A stretch of DNA of 64,000 nt from Eriocheir sinensis (Eukaryota; Arthropoda; Malacostraca; Decapoda; Varunidae): positions 6,352,250-6,416,249 of the forward strand of contig NC_066531.1 of NCBI RefSeq assembly GCF_024679095.1, read 5' to 3'. The notes beneath the pieces were generated by a model. That model searched no databases, was not told the DNA's origin, and was given only the letters and a program-made list of their open reading frames with translations. Shown here in pieces: positions 23,718 to 36,132 of this stretch (positions are counted from its first letter, which is position 1; every line of letters begins with the position of its first letter). The position numbers and the translations under genes are program-made.

Positions 23718-26700
23718 GTAGGAAGACACCTACCGAACGGGCGCAAGCCACTCCCGGTGAGGTATATATGGGAGGTGAGAAGGGAGCTGAAGCCCTCCAA
23801 AGACCCTTCCCATGTCCTCACTAACCGTTTCCCTATTGTCTCACCAACACCGGAGAGTAGTTCAGCATGCTCTCTAAAGACAGATCCTCTCTTTATCCAC
23901 ACCACACTACATTCACATAACATATACACCTTTTTCCAAAATTCAAAATTCAAAATGGCTCAATTAAGCAATGCCTCGGAGTCCCCGCCTGGGGGGGGGA
24001 CCACAAATTCCCCCAGGGAGGACTCCCCTTCTGGCTGCCGACCCGAGAGGTGTCTTGATAACTCCTCGAACCTCTTTCTTCTCAATTTCTGCAACATTCG
24101 CGGTCTTCGCTCTAATTTTCATTCTGTGGAACATCATCTCTCCTCCTCTAAACCTCACCTTCTCTTCCTTACTGAAACACAGGTTTCTGAGGCTACTGAC
24201 AGCAATCTCTACTCTGTTCCCTCCTACTATCTCTATCCTAAATTTCAATCCAAAGCTGGATGTTGCGCCTACGTGCGCAACGACATCACTTGCTCTCGTG
24301 CCCACGACCTTGACTCTTCTGAATTTTCCACCATCTGGTTAAGACTTCACTGTCATTCTATTACTAAATACATCTGTGCTGTTTATCTCTCACCTAACTC
24401 TACCAACTATGTAAAATTCTTTGACTATTTGAATTCTAAAGTGGAGCACATCTTGACCCACTCTCCTTCGCTGAAATCTCCATCCTAGGAGATTTCAATG
24501 TTCACCACCAGCTTTGGCTTTCATCCTCTTTCACTGACCATCCTGGTGAACAAGCCTACAACTTTGCTATCCTCAACGACCTAGAGCAGTTGGTCCAGCA
24601 CCCTACACGTATTCCTGACCGTCTTGGAGATCGGCCCAACATTCTAGACCTCTTCCTTACCTCAAACCCTTCTGCTTATTCTGTCAAACTGTTCTCTCCG
24701 TTGGGCTCCTCCGATCACAATCTTATTTCTGCATCCTGTCCTATCGCTCCTGTACATCCTCTGGACCCACCGAAGAGGCGATGCTTCTGGCATTTGCTTC
24801 AGCTCGGTGGGACGACCTGAGGATGTACTTTCCGATTTCCCGTGGAATGATTATTGCTTCCAGGATAGAGACGACTCTGGGTGCTCAGCGCATCACAGAG
24901 GTGATTGTCTCTGGAATGGAGGCATACATTCCTCGTTCTTTCTCTACTCCTCACGCTAAAAAGCCTTGGTTTAATCACGCTTGTTCTCGTGCTGTCAATG
25001 ATAGAGAGGTAGCTCACAAAAGATACCAGAGCCTTCAAACTAATGCTAATTATGAACTTTACATTTCTGCCCGAAATCGTGCCAAATCTATTCTCCGACT
25101 AACCAAAAATTCTTTCATTAATAGAAAATGTCAAAACCTTGCTTTCTCTAACTCTTCCCGTGACTTCTGGCATCTAGCCAAAAACATCTCCTCCAACTCT
25201 TCATCTTTCCTCCACTCCTCAGTCCTGACGGCAACACTGCCGTCTCATCTATCTCTAAGGCTGAACTCTTCTCTCAAACTTTTTCTAAAAACTCCACTCT
25301 GGACGATTCTGGGCATATTCCTCCTACTCATCCCCAATCTGACTCCTTTATGCCTGTTATAAAGATTATTCAAAATGATGTTTTCTATGCCCTCTCTGGC
25401 CTCAATCCTCAGAAGGCTTATGGACCTGATGGAGTGCCTCCTATTGTCCTTAAAAACTGTGCCTCCGTGCTGTCACCCTGCCTGGTCAAACTCTTTCGCC
25501 TCTGCCTGTCAACATCTACCTTTCCTTCTTGCTGGAAGTATGCCTTCACACAGCCTGTACCTAAGAAGGGTGACCGCTCCAATCCCTCAAACTACCGTCC
25601 TATTGCTTTACTTTCTTGTCTATCTAAAGCTTTTGAATCAATCCTTAACCGTAAGATTCAAAAGCACCTTTCAACTTCTGACCTTCTATCTGATCTCCAG
25701 TATGGGTTCCGCAAGGTCGTTCTACTGGTGATCTCCTAGCCTTCTTAACTGACTCTTGGTCATCCTCTCTTAGCCGTTTCGGTGAAACTTTTGTTATTGC
25801 GCTGGACATATCAAAAGCTTTTGATAGGGTCTGGCACAAATCTTTGCTTTTTAAACTACCCTCCTACGGTTTCTATCCTTCTCTCTGTACCTTTATCTCC
25901 AGTTTCCTTTCTGACCGTTCTATTTCTGCCGTGGTAGACGGTCACTGTTCTTCCCCTAAATCTATTAACAGTGGTGTCCCACAGGGTTCTGTCCTATCTC
26001 CACTCTTTTTCTGTTGTTCATTGATGATCTTCTTTCCAAAACGAACTGTCCTATCCATTCCTACGCCGATGATTCCACTCTGCATTATTCAACTTCTTTT
26101 AATAGAAGACCCACCCTTCAGGAACTTAACGACTCAAGGCTGGAGGCTGCAGAACGCTTAGCCTCAGACCTTACTATTATTTCCGATTGGGGCAAGAAGA
26201 ACCTGGTGTCCTTCAACGCCTCAAAAACACAGTTTCTCCACCTATCCACTCGACACAATCTTCCAAACAACTATCCCCTATTCTTTGACAACACCCAGCT
26301 ATCACCTTCCTCAACACTAAACATCCTCGGTCTATCCTTAACTCAAAATCTCAACTGGAAACTTCATATCTCATCTCTTACTAAATCAGCTTCCTCGAAG
26401 CTGGGCGTTCTGTACCGTCTCCGCCAGTTCTTCTCCCCTGCACAGTTGCTGTCCATATACAGGGGCCTTGTCCGCCCTCGTATGGAGTATGCATCTCATG
26501 TGTGGGGGGGCTTCACTCACACAGCTCTTCTGGACAGAGTGGAGGCAAAGGCTCTTCGTCTCATCAGCTCTCCTCCTCATACTGATAGTCTTCTACCTCT
26601 TAAATTCCGCCGCAATGTTGCCTCTCTTTCTATCTTCTATCGATATTTCCACGCTGACTGCTCTTCTGAACTTGCTAACTGCATGCCTCCCCCCTCCCGC

Positions 26701-27030
26701 GGCCCCGCTGCACTCGACTTTCTACTCATGCTCATCCCTATACTGTCCAAACCCCTTATGCAAGAGTTAACCAGCATCTTCACTCTTTCATCCCTCACGC
26801 TGGTAAACTCTGGAACAATCTTCCTTCATCTGTATTTCCTCCTGCCTACGACTTGAACTCTTTCAAGAGGAGGGTATCAGGACACCTCTCCTCCCGAAAC
26901 TGACTTATCTTTCGGCCACCTCTTTGGATTCTTTTTAGGAGCAGCGAGTAGCGGGCTTTTTTTTTTATTAATGTTTACTTTTTTGTGCCCTTGAGCTGTC
27001 TCCTTTGCTGTAAAAAAAAAAAAAAAAAAA
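23710..27030 (+). mobile_element. Jockey-like LINE (plus copy), near full length
   Basis: A 3.3 kb non-LTR retrotransposon running from a 5' UTR (GGCTGGAGTAGGTAGGAAG) through an APE-type endonuclease and RT to a 3' UTR (TTTCGGCCACCTC, GTAGCGGGC) and a poly-A tail at 27012-27030. It is inserted in the L2-like element: host codons before 23710 and after 27030 rejoin in frame (NLKI to GKRF). No obvious target duplication is visible. Its 3' UTR sequence recurs truncated at 49225-49310, and a related family appears at 42580-42730. Confidence 0.88.
23954..26856 (+). pseudogene. APE endonuclease-reverse transcriptase polyprotein of plus copy
   Basis: One polyprotein split over at least five frames. 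The endonuclease begins near 24060 ([24 protein letters not shown]), continues after a stop at 24488 with ILGDFN, and includes GSSDHN near 24705. The RT includes AYGPDGVPPIVLK (about 25420), NYRPIALLSCLSKAFE, FVIALDISKAFDRVWHKS, GVPQGSVLSP and HSYADDSTL (26014-26856 frame). These motifs place it in the jockey superfamily. Single-base indels near 24480, 24800, 25720 and 26010 break the frame, so no active enzyme is encoded. Many related copies would be expected elsewhere in the genome. Confidence 0.85.
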
Positions 27031-27509
27031 GTGGTAAAAGATTCTCGTCGCACGAAGCTAAACACTTCTTCAATCGAGTTGTTAATGTTAATGTTTGGAA
27101 CGCTCTACCTTGTGATGTCGTTGATACTACAACAGTTATGGCCTTCAAGAATAGATTAGACAAGTGTTTTGAATCCAACCAGCAACTAAGATATTACTCA
27201 TTGTCGTAATAACGTTAAGTTCTTTCGAATACTGGTGTCCTTGTCCGCTTTTATCGCCCGCTTAGTAGTAGCAGTAATGGTAGTTCTTTCCTCTTTCCTA
27301 CATAATTTCCATGCAGTTTTTCCATGCTGCATGGTTCTTTTTCCTTTCCTGCCAGCTTTGGCTGGAGGGATGGGGGGGTGGGGAGGAGCCTTCGCCTTTG
27401 CTGTCCTTCATCTTCCACCTTTGATTAGATAGTTAGTGTAGCTTGTCACAAACAACCTCGTAAGGACCAGCAGGTCTGCTGCTGTTTGTTCTTTCTTTGT
27501 GTTACTTTG
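27031..27509 (+). mobile_element. L2/CR1-like LINE, C-terminus and 3' UTR
   Basis: Resumes the host LINE with GKRFSSHEAKHFFNRV, WNALPCDVVD and FKNRLDKCFES, ending at a stop at 27207-27209. A 3' UTR then contains CTCGTAAGGACCAGCAGGTC, a motif typical of decapod L2-like 3' ends. It terminates at 27509 against the resumed minus jockey-like sequence. Confidence 0.85.
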
Positions 27510-30101
27510 TATCAGTATGAGGAGGAGAGCTGATGAGACGAAAAGCCTTTGATTCCACTCTGTCAAGGAGAGCTGTGTGAGTGGACCACCCCCCCACACA
27601 TGAGATGCATATTCCATACGAGGGCGGACAAGGCCCCTGTAAATGGACAGCAACTGTGTGGGGGAGAAGAACTGGCGGAGACGGTACAGAACACCCAGCC
27701 TCGAGGAAGCTGATTTAGTAATAGATGAGATATGAAGTTTCCAGTTGAGATTTTGAGTTAAGGATAGACCGAGGATGTTTAGTGTTGAGGAAGGTGATAG
27801 CTGGGTGTTGTCAAAGAATAGGGGATAGTTGTTTGGAAGATCGTGTCGAGTAGATAGGTGGAGAAACTGTGTTTTTGAGGCGTTGAAGGACACCAGGTTC
27901 CTCTTGCCCCAATCGGAAATAATAGTAAGGTCTGAGGCTAAGCGTTCTGCAGCCTACAACCTTGAGTCGTTAAGTTCCTGTAGGGTGGGTCTTCTATTAA
28001 AAGAAGTTGAGTAACGCAGAGTGGAGTCATCGGCGTAGGAATGGATAGGACAGTTCGTTTTGGAAAGATCATCAATGAACAACAGAAAGAGAGTGGGAGA
28101 TAGGACAGAACCCTGTGGGACACCACTGTTAATAGGTTTAGGGGAAGAACGGTGACCGTCTACCACAGCAGAAATAGAACGGTCAGAAAGGAAACTGGAG
28201 ATAAAGGTACAGAGAGAAGGATAGAAACCGTAGGAGGGTAGTTTGGAAAGTAAAGATTTGTGCTAGACCCTATCAAAAGCTTTTGATATGTCCAGCGCAA
28301 TAGCAAAGGTTTCACCGAAACGGCTAAGAGAGGATGACCAAGAGTCAGTTAAGAAGGCTAGGAGATCACCAGTAGAACGCCCCTTGCGGAACCCATACTG
28401 GCGATCAGATAGAAGGCCAGAAGTGGAAAGGTGCTTTTGAATCTTCCGGTTAAGGATTGATTCAAAAGCTTTAGATAGACAAGAAAGTAAAGCTATAGGA
28501 CGGTAGTTTGAGGGATTGGAACTGTCACCCTTCTTAGGCACAGGCTGTATGAAGGCATACTTCCGGCAGGAAGGAAAGGTAGATGTTGACAGGCAGAGGC
28601 GAAAGAGTTTGACCAGGCAGGGTGACAGCACGGAGGCACAGTTTTTAAGGACAATAGGAGGCACTCCATCAGGTCCATAAGCCTTCTGAGGATTGAGGCC
28701 AGAGAGGGCATAGAAAACATCATTTTGAAGAATCTTTATAACAGGCATAAAGGAGTCAGAGGGGGGATGAATAGGAGGAATATGCCCAGAATCGTCCAGA
28801 GTGGAGTTTTTAGATAAAGTCTGAGAGAAGAGTCCAGCCTTAGAGATAGATGAGACGGCAGTGTTGTCGTCAGGACTGAGGAGTGGAGGGAAAGATGAAG
28901 AAGTGAAGTTGGATCAAATGTTTTTGGCTAGATGCCAGAAGTCACGGGAAGAGTTAGAGAAAGCAAGGTTTTGGCCTTTTCTATTAATGAAAGAGTTTTT
29001 GATTAGTCGGAGAATAGATTTGGCACGATTTCGGGCAGAAATATAAAGTTCATAATTAGCATTAGTTTGAAGGCTCTGGTATCTTTTGTGAGCTACCTCT
29101 CTATCATTGACAGCACGAGAACAAGCGTGATTAAACCAAGGCTTTTTAGCGTGAGGAGTAGAGAAAGAACGAGGAATGTATGCCTCCATTCCAGAGACAA
29201 TCACCTCTGTGATGCGCTGAGCACACACAGAGGAGTCTCTATCCTGGAAGCAATAATCATTCCACGGGAAATCGGAAAAGTACATCCTCAGGTCGTCCCA
29301 CCGAGCTGAAGCAAAATGCCAGATGTATCGCCTCTTCGGTGGGTCCAGAGGGTGTACAGGAGCGATAGGACAGGATGCAGAAATAAGATTGTGATCAGAG
29401 GAGCCCAACGGAGAGAACAGTTTGACAGAATAAGCAAAAGGGTTTGAGGTAAGGAAGAGGTCTAGAATGTTGGGCCTGTCTCCAAGACGGTCGGGAATAC
29501 GTGTAGGGTGCTGGATCAACTGCTCTAGGTCGTTGAGGATAGCAAAGTTGTAGGCTTGTTCACCAGGATGGTCAGTGAAAGAGGATGAAAGCCAAAGCTG
29601 GTGGTGAACATTGAAATCTCCAAGGATGGAGATTTCAGCGAAAGGAGAGTGGATCAAGATGTGCTCCGCTTTAGAGTTCAAATAGTCAAAGAATTTTACA
29701 TAGTTAGTAGAGTTAGGTGAGAGATAAACAGCACAGATGTATTTAGTAATAGAATGACAATGAAGTCTTAGCCAGATGGTAGAAAATTCAGAAGAGTCAA
29801 GGTTGTGGGCACAAGAGCAAGTGATGTCGTTGCGCACGTAGGCGCAACATCCAGCTTTGGATTGAAATTTAGGATAGAGATAGTAGGAGGGAACAGAGTA
29901 GAGACTGCTGTCAGTAGCCTTAGAAACCTGTGTTTCGGTAAGGAAGAGAAGGTGAGGTTTAGAGGAGGAGAGATGATGTTCCACAGAATGAAAATTTGAA
30001 CGAAGACCGCGAATGTTGCAGAAATTGAGAAGAAAGAGGTTCGAGGAGTTATCAAGACACCTCTCGGGTCGGCAACCAGAAGGGGAGTCCTCCCTGGGGA
30101 G
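27510..30101 (-). mobile_element. Jockey-like LINE (minus copy), 5' and middle segment
   Basis: Antiparallel to 24011-26587 of the plus copy over about 2.58 kb with high similarity. The element-coordinate end at 27510 joins precisely with the 3' segment at 22394-22831. The 5' end (30101) is truncated by about 300 bp compared with the plus copy. Its orientation relative to the plus copy creates a 2.6 kb inverted repeat with a 0.92 kb spacer. Confidence 0.87.
27516..29984 (-). pseudogene. APE endonuclease-RT of minus jockey-like copy
   Basis: The endonuclease and linker are open for 356 codons (29984 down to 28914): [17 protein letters not shown], an [11 protein letters not shown] loop and [12 protein letters not shown] with the catalytic SDH, then [12 protein letters not shown]. 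After a stop, RT blocks follow in 28748-28263 (AYGPDGVPP, RQYGFRKGRSTGDLLAF, FAIALDISKAFDRV) and in 28166-27954 (SGVPQGSVLSP, SYADDSTL). The last block, at 27893-27408, carries FNASKTQFLHLSTR and RGLVRPRMEYASHVWGG. Its endonuclease is better preserved than in the plus copy, but the RT is disrupted, so it is inactive. Confidence 0.85.
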
Positions 30102-30184
30102 TGTGATGATATGGCACGATGAATGTAAATGTTGAGGTAATGCATTGGTACCATAGTAATTTGTGTAGCTTGCTGTTATTTCTT

Positions 30185-30200
30185 ATTTATTATTATTACG

Positions 30201-30262
<62 letters not shown>

Positions 30263-30420
30263 CATTATTATTAACACTACTACTACCCTACCACTACCTA
30301 CTACTATTACTGCTGATGTTACTGTCCCTACTACTGCTACTACTACCACCATCGGTACTACCCCCACCACCACACCAACTACCACCATGGCCACCACTAT
30401 CATTACAACAACCACTGTTG
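30185..30420 (+). repeat. (TTA)n then CTA/CCA trinucleotide-rich tract
   Basis: ATT repeats run from 30185 to 30273 with one or two substitutions. They continue into a degenerate ACT/ACC tract to about 30420. Open frames across it are compositional. Confidence 0.92.
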
Positions 30421-31084
30421 ATCATCACCACCGCCGTTGCTCACCCAGACTAGACAACATACAATTTGATGCCTCAACTAACTCGAGAGAAAAACGCCCA
30501 CCGTGCACTACTCCGTCGCGTTACAGGGCCTTAGAGAGGGAGAGAATGGCAAGCGGCGTGTGTCCTTCCTGTGAGTGTGTTAATAGGCGTGACGTAGCGA
30601 ATGGGATGTCCTTACAAAGGCTAATGGAATGCGAAATGGAAACAAAAAGATTACATTGCAGCGCTCGTGAATCATACAGAGACGGACTTTGATGATTAAT
30701 ACAGGAATGGATAATAAAAGGTATTGTGATGGATGATAAGTTCTTTCTTTGTTGATGCAGAGAGATGAAGGAGAATATAGGGATAATGAGGAGATTCTTG
30801 ACAATGATAATAATGATAAGTGCTCTTTGATAACGAATACTAATGATAACAGTATTAACCTTTTCAGTGCTATGAGCGCCTGTTGACGCTTCCCAGGTTC
30901 TCTGCTATGAGCGTCCGGGGACGTTTTTATATTTGGGCAGCTAGTTGGCACCTTGCTGGTCACGCTCGACCGCCAATTATCAGATTAGCACCCACTACCT
31001 ACCTACCCATCAACAACCCGGGGGAGGGACCTAAGGGGTCACGGGGGGGACTAGGGGACACCCACCCACCACGACCACCACCAC

Positions 31085-32304
<1,220 letters not shown>

Positions 32305-32389
32305 TTTCCATAATGATCTCCCTCCTCCTCTTCTTCCTCCTCCTCCTTCCCCATCTATCCCCATCCTCCTCTCTTCCCTCCCTCCTCAA

Positions 32390-33080
32390 AATATCCTGCG
32401 TATATGAAGAAGAATGAAAGGAAGAAAGAAAAAACAAAGAAAGTGAAAAAGACAAAGCAAGAAAGAAATAAGGAAATAAAGAAAGAGAGAAGAAGAATGA
32501 AAGAGAAAGAAAGGGGAGAGAGAAAAAGAGAAATCAAGAATGAAATAAAGAAATAAAGAGAAAAGAAAAAAAAGAGAGAAGGAAGGAGAAAGAGAAAAAG
32601 AATGAGAGAAGAAGAATGGGAGAAAGAAAGAAAGCAAGCAAAATAAAGATAAAGAAAAATAAAGAAAGAAAAAATGAAAGAGAAATAAATAAATAAAGGA
32701 GAAATAGAGAAGAAAAAAGGAAAGAAAGAAAGAAAGAAAGGAAGAAAAAGTAAAAATGAAAGAGAAAAGGTTGAAAAATAAAAGAAGAAGAATGAAAGGG
32801 TGAAAGAAAGAAGAAGAATGAAAGAAAGAGAAAAAGGAGAAAGAGAAAGAAAGAGAAAGAAAGAAAGTAAAGAGAAAGAAAGATAGAGAAAGAAAAAAGA
32901 AAGAGGAAGAAAGGAGAAGGAGAAAGAAAGAAACAAGAATGAAGGAGAAAGAGAGACGAAGAATGAAAGAAAAAGAAAGGAGAAAGAGAAAGCAAGTAAG
33001 AAAGGAAAGAAGAAATAAAGAAACAAAGAGAGGAAGAGAGTAAGAAAGGAAGGAATAGAGAAAGAGGAAGATAACTATCT
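32390..33080 (+). repeat. Polypurine tract (GAAA-rich), ~690 bp
   Basis: Almost exclusively A and G, in GAAAGAAAGAAG-type words. The Phe/Ser/Leu frames on the minus strand reflect composition only. Confidence 0.9.
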
Positions 33081-33262
33081 CTGTTCCTCCTCCCCAGTGG
33101 GAACACACCTGCATTCTCCCCCTCTTCATTCATTACTTCCTCCCTCCCTCCCAAATCACACCGCTACTTCTGAGATGCTAACGTGAATTTTGTCTTCACT
33201 TCTCCCCGGCTCCCGCAGTTCGGGGTTCTATCCATGCCCGGCCATAGGACTTAAAGGGTTAA

Positions 33263-34020
33263 TACCACAAAACACGTATATTTGGTTATCAGGAAAATTT
33301 TGATCAGCATATTTACTCCGTCTTTTACTCATAATGTCCTCGGTCTATTTTTATACCACAAAACACGTAAATTTAGTTATGAGAATTTGGATCGTTGTAC
33401 ACATGTTATCAGGAGGTCGAGGGCGAGCAGTCATCGTAGCTCATGGTCTGGGTCACGACTCGCCCTCAGCTCCTCAGATCCTTAGTACTGATTCTTTAAC
33501 TTAGTAATGATCCAACGTTTGATATTGGAGAGCAGGAATGTGATAATTATGGAGGCCCGTGGTATATGTATGTTTAGATTTTCTCCTGGCCACTGATATA
33601 TAATGGAGTGCAACTAAAACACATCGATAAATAGGTATGTTATGATGTGTTCCTTTGCTAGTCATATGTTCTTTTGCGAATATCCTCCTGTACCAGTCAC
33701 ACACTCCTCCACGAAGCCAAAATAGGAACAGTTAAAGAAATAAATGATGAAAAAAAAATACAACCCACAATTCCATTCGATCTATACGTAACTAACAACG
33801 CGGCCACCATGACATCCTGGGTACAGCTTCTCCTTGCTTCTATTTATTGTTGTGATCCTCAAAGTGATTCCGATTCGCCCGTGTATAAATAAATGCCTCC
33901 GCGTCTGGTATTTATTTGATATTGAAAGACAAAAGTAATCGTCATTGTAAGTTTTTTCCTCCGGTGCTTTTGAGAACAGTAATGGCCTCTTTGAAGTTAT
34001 AAATGACCCGTGTGTTAATT
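33263..34020. other. No gene seen
   Basis: Unique AT-rich DNA. A short direct duplication containing ACCACAAAACACGTA occurs at 33264 and 33355. Confidence 0.4.
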
Positions 34021-34029
34021 TGATATGGA

Positions 34030-34180
34030 CGAGGAGGAGGAGGAGGAGGAGGAGGAGAGGGGCGAGGGGGGAAGAGGAAGGAGGAGAGGAAGGAGATAAC
34101 TAGCAGGAACGACGAGGGCGACAAGGACGATTTGGAAGAAGAAGAAGAAGAAGAAGAAGAAGAAGAAGAAGAAGAAGAAG

Positions 34181-34212
<32 letters not shown>

Positions 34213-34810
34213 GGAGAAGAAGAAGAAGAAGAAGAAGAAGAAGAAGAAGAAGAAGAAGAAGAAGAAGAAAATAAGTAGGAGAAACTAGAGGAGAAGTAAC
34301 AGGAGAACAGAAAGAAAGCAACGAGGATTAGGAGAAACAGCAGGACCAGAAATAGGGAGAGGAGACTAGGAGGAAGAGTAGAAGAGCATAAAAGGAAGAG
34401 TAGAAGGGGAACAGGATAAAAAATAGGGAGAAGATAAGTAGAAGGAAGGACAGGAGAACAGAGAGGAAGGAAGAAGAGGAGCAGGATGAGCAGGGGAGCA
34501 GAAATAGGTAGAAGAGAAAAAAAGAGGACGAGGAGGAGGACAAAAAGAAGGCTGATGAGGATGAAAACGGGAACGCATGCGAGGACGAAGACGAGGACGA
34601 GGGTGAAATAGTCTAACGAGGAAAAGATGTAGCCAAAGATTGAAAACGATGACTAGAGTAAGAGAACGCTGACGAGGTAGAGGACAAGGACGAATAGAAA
34701 GACAAGTAGCAGGATAAGAAAGGAAGTCTGACGAGGATGAAAACGAAGACCAGTAGAAAGACACCGACAAGGACGAAGACGATTAGTAAGGGAAGCAAGA
34801 GGATAGATAT
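34030..34810 (+). repeat. Purine-rich tract with (GAA)n core
   Basis: A (GAA)n run occupies 34135-34269 with one interruption. The flanks are degenerate GAGGA/GAAGA sequence. Leu/Ser-rich minus-strand frames are not genes. Confidence 0.92.
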
Positions 34811-34962
34811 AAGGAGGATGTTTGATGCGGGTGCGGCAGGGATGGGGTCTGTGGTGGGGCCGCTCATTTCAGTACAATAGCCGCGGGAAGGAAGGAAGAA
34901 AGGAAGGTCGGCAGCGTACACCTGGTGATGAGAGGCGTGCATACCTGCTTCTAAATTAGTCC

Positions 34963-34964
<2 letters not shown>

Positions 34965-35050
<86 letters not shown>
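34965..35050 (+). repeat. (GT)n microsatellite
   Basis: A perfect GT run of 86 bp, followed by a GAAAGAAGG-rich stretch to 35350. Confidence 0.97.
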
Positions 35051-35055
<5 letters not shown>

Positions 35056-35348
35056 AGACACCCTTTGTGTAGATGGGCGGAGTAAAAAAAGAGAAAAATA
35101 AAGAAAGGAAGGAAGAAAGAAAGAAGGGGATGAATGAAGGAAGAAAGAAAGGGAGGAATGAATGAGAGAAGGAAGGAAGGAAGGAAGAAAGAAAGACCAT
35201 GAAGTAAGTAAACAGAAAAGAAAGTGATCAAAGAAAATGAAACATTTAAAAGAAATAAAAAAAAAGGAATGAGTGAAGAAATGAACAATAATTAAGAAAA
35301 AGAACAAGAGATAACATTTATGGAAGGAAGAGAAAGACAGTGAAAGAA

Positions 35349-35489
<141 letters not shown>

Positions 35490-36132
35490 CAACGCTAATA
35501 CACATCTTCCCCCAGTTTACGGGCGTCAGTATATCAAAAGCTTTTCCCGGACGCAGCCAACGCGGAATCATTTTTGCGGATTTAACAAGAAAGTATTAAT
35601 GTCCGACGCTATTCTTTTGCGGGATTGTGAAATTTGCCAAGAAAGGAGGGCGTAAGGAGAGGAGAGAAGAGAAAAGAATTGGAGGGAGAAAAGGAGGGAT
35701 GGAGGGAGGAAAGGAGGAACGAAGGAAGAGATGGAGAAAGGAGGAGGGAGAGATGGGGAGATGAGAAGAGAAAAGGAAGAACAGAAGATTGGAGGAAGAA
35801 AACGAAGGACAGACAGGTAAGCGTTGGACAGGTGTGCCGGCCCGACCAGGTCGTGTGTTGGTGTGTCTGAAGTAAGTTTGAAGAAGTCTCTCTCTCCTTT
35901 CCATCTCCCTATTTCTTCTATACACTGCTTGCTCATCTCTCCCTCTCCCATATCCTTCACTTATCTTTCCTCATTTCTTGAAGTCTATTTTGTTCCCCTA
36001 CAGTTCTTCTCCACAAAATCGCCCTATTTTCATGCGGTCTTCGGTGTCAAGCACGTATCCCTCTTTCGCTCTCTCTGTTTCTCACCCTCTCACTCACTTA
36101 TTTTCATTTCCAGTTGCTCCACTTGCTCTTTC

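Noticed and set aside
32355..33154. Minus-strand Phe/Ser/Leu ORFs of about 200-250 codons
   Set aside because: Polypurine composition yields no stops on the complementary strand; no membrane-protein motif order.
35824..36132. N-terminal extension of the acidic repeat ORF
   Set aside because: Low-complexity Ser/Phe/Leu translation of pyrimidine-rich DNA lying before a strong splice acceptor. The signal peptide starts cleanly at 36133.
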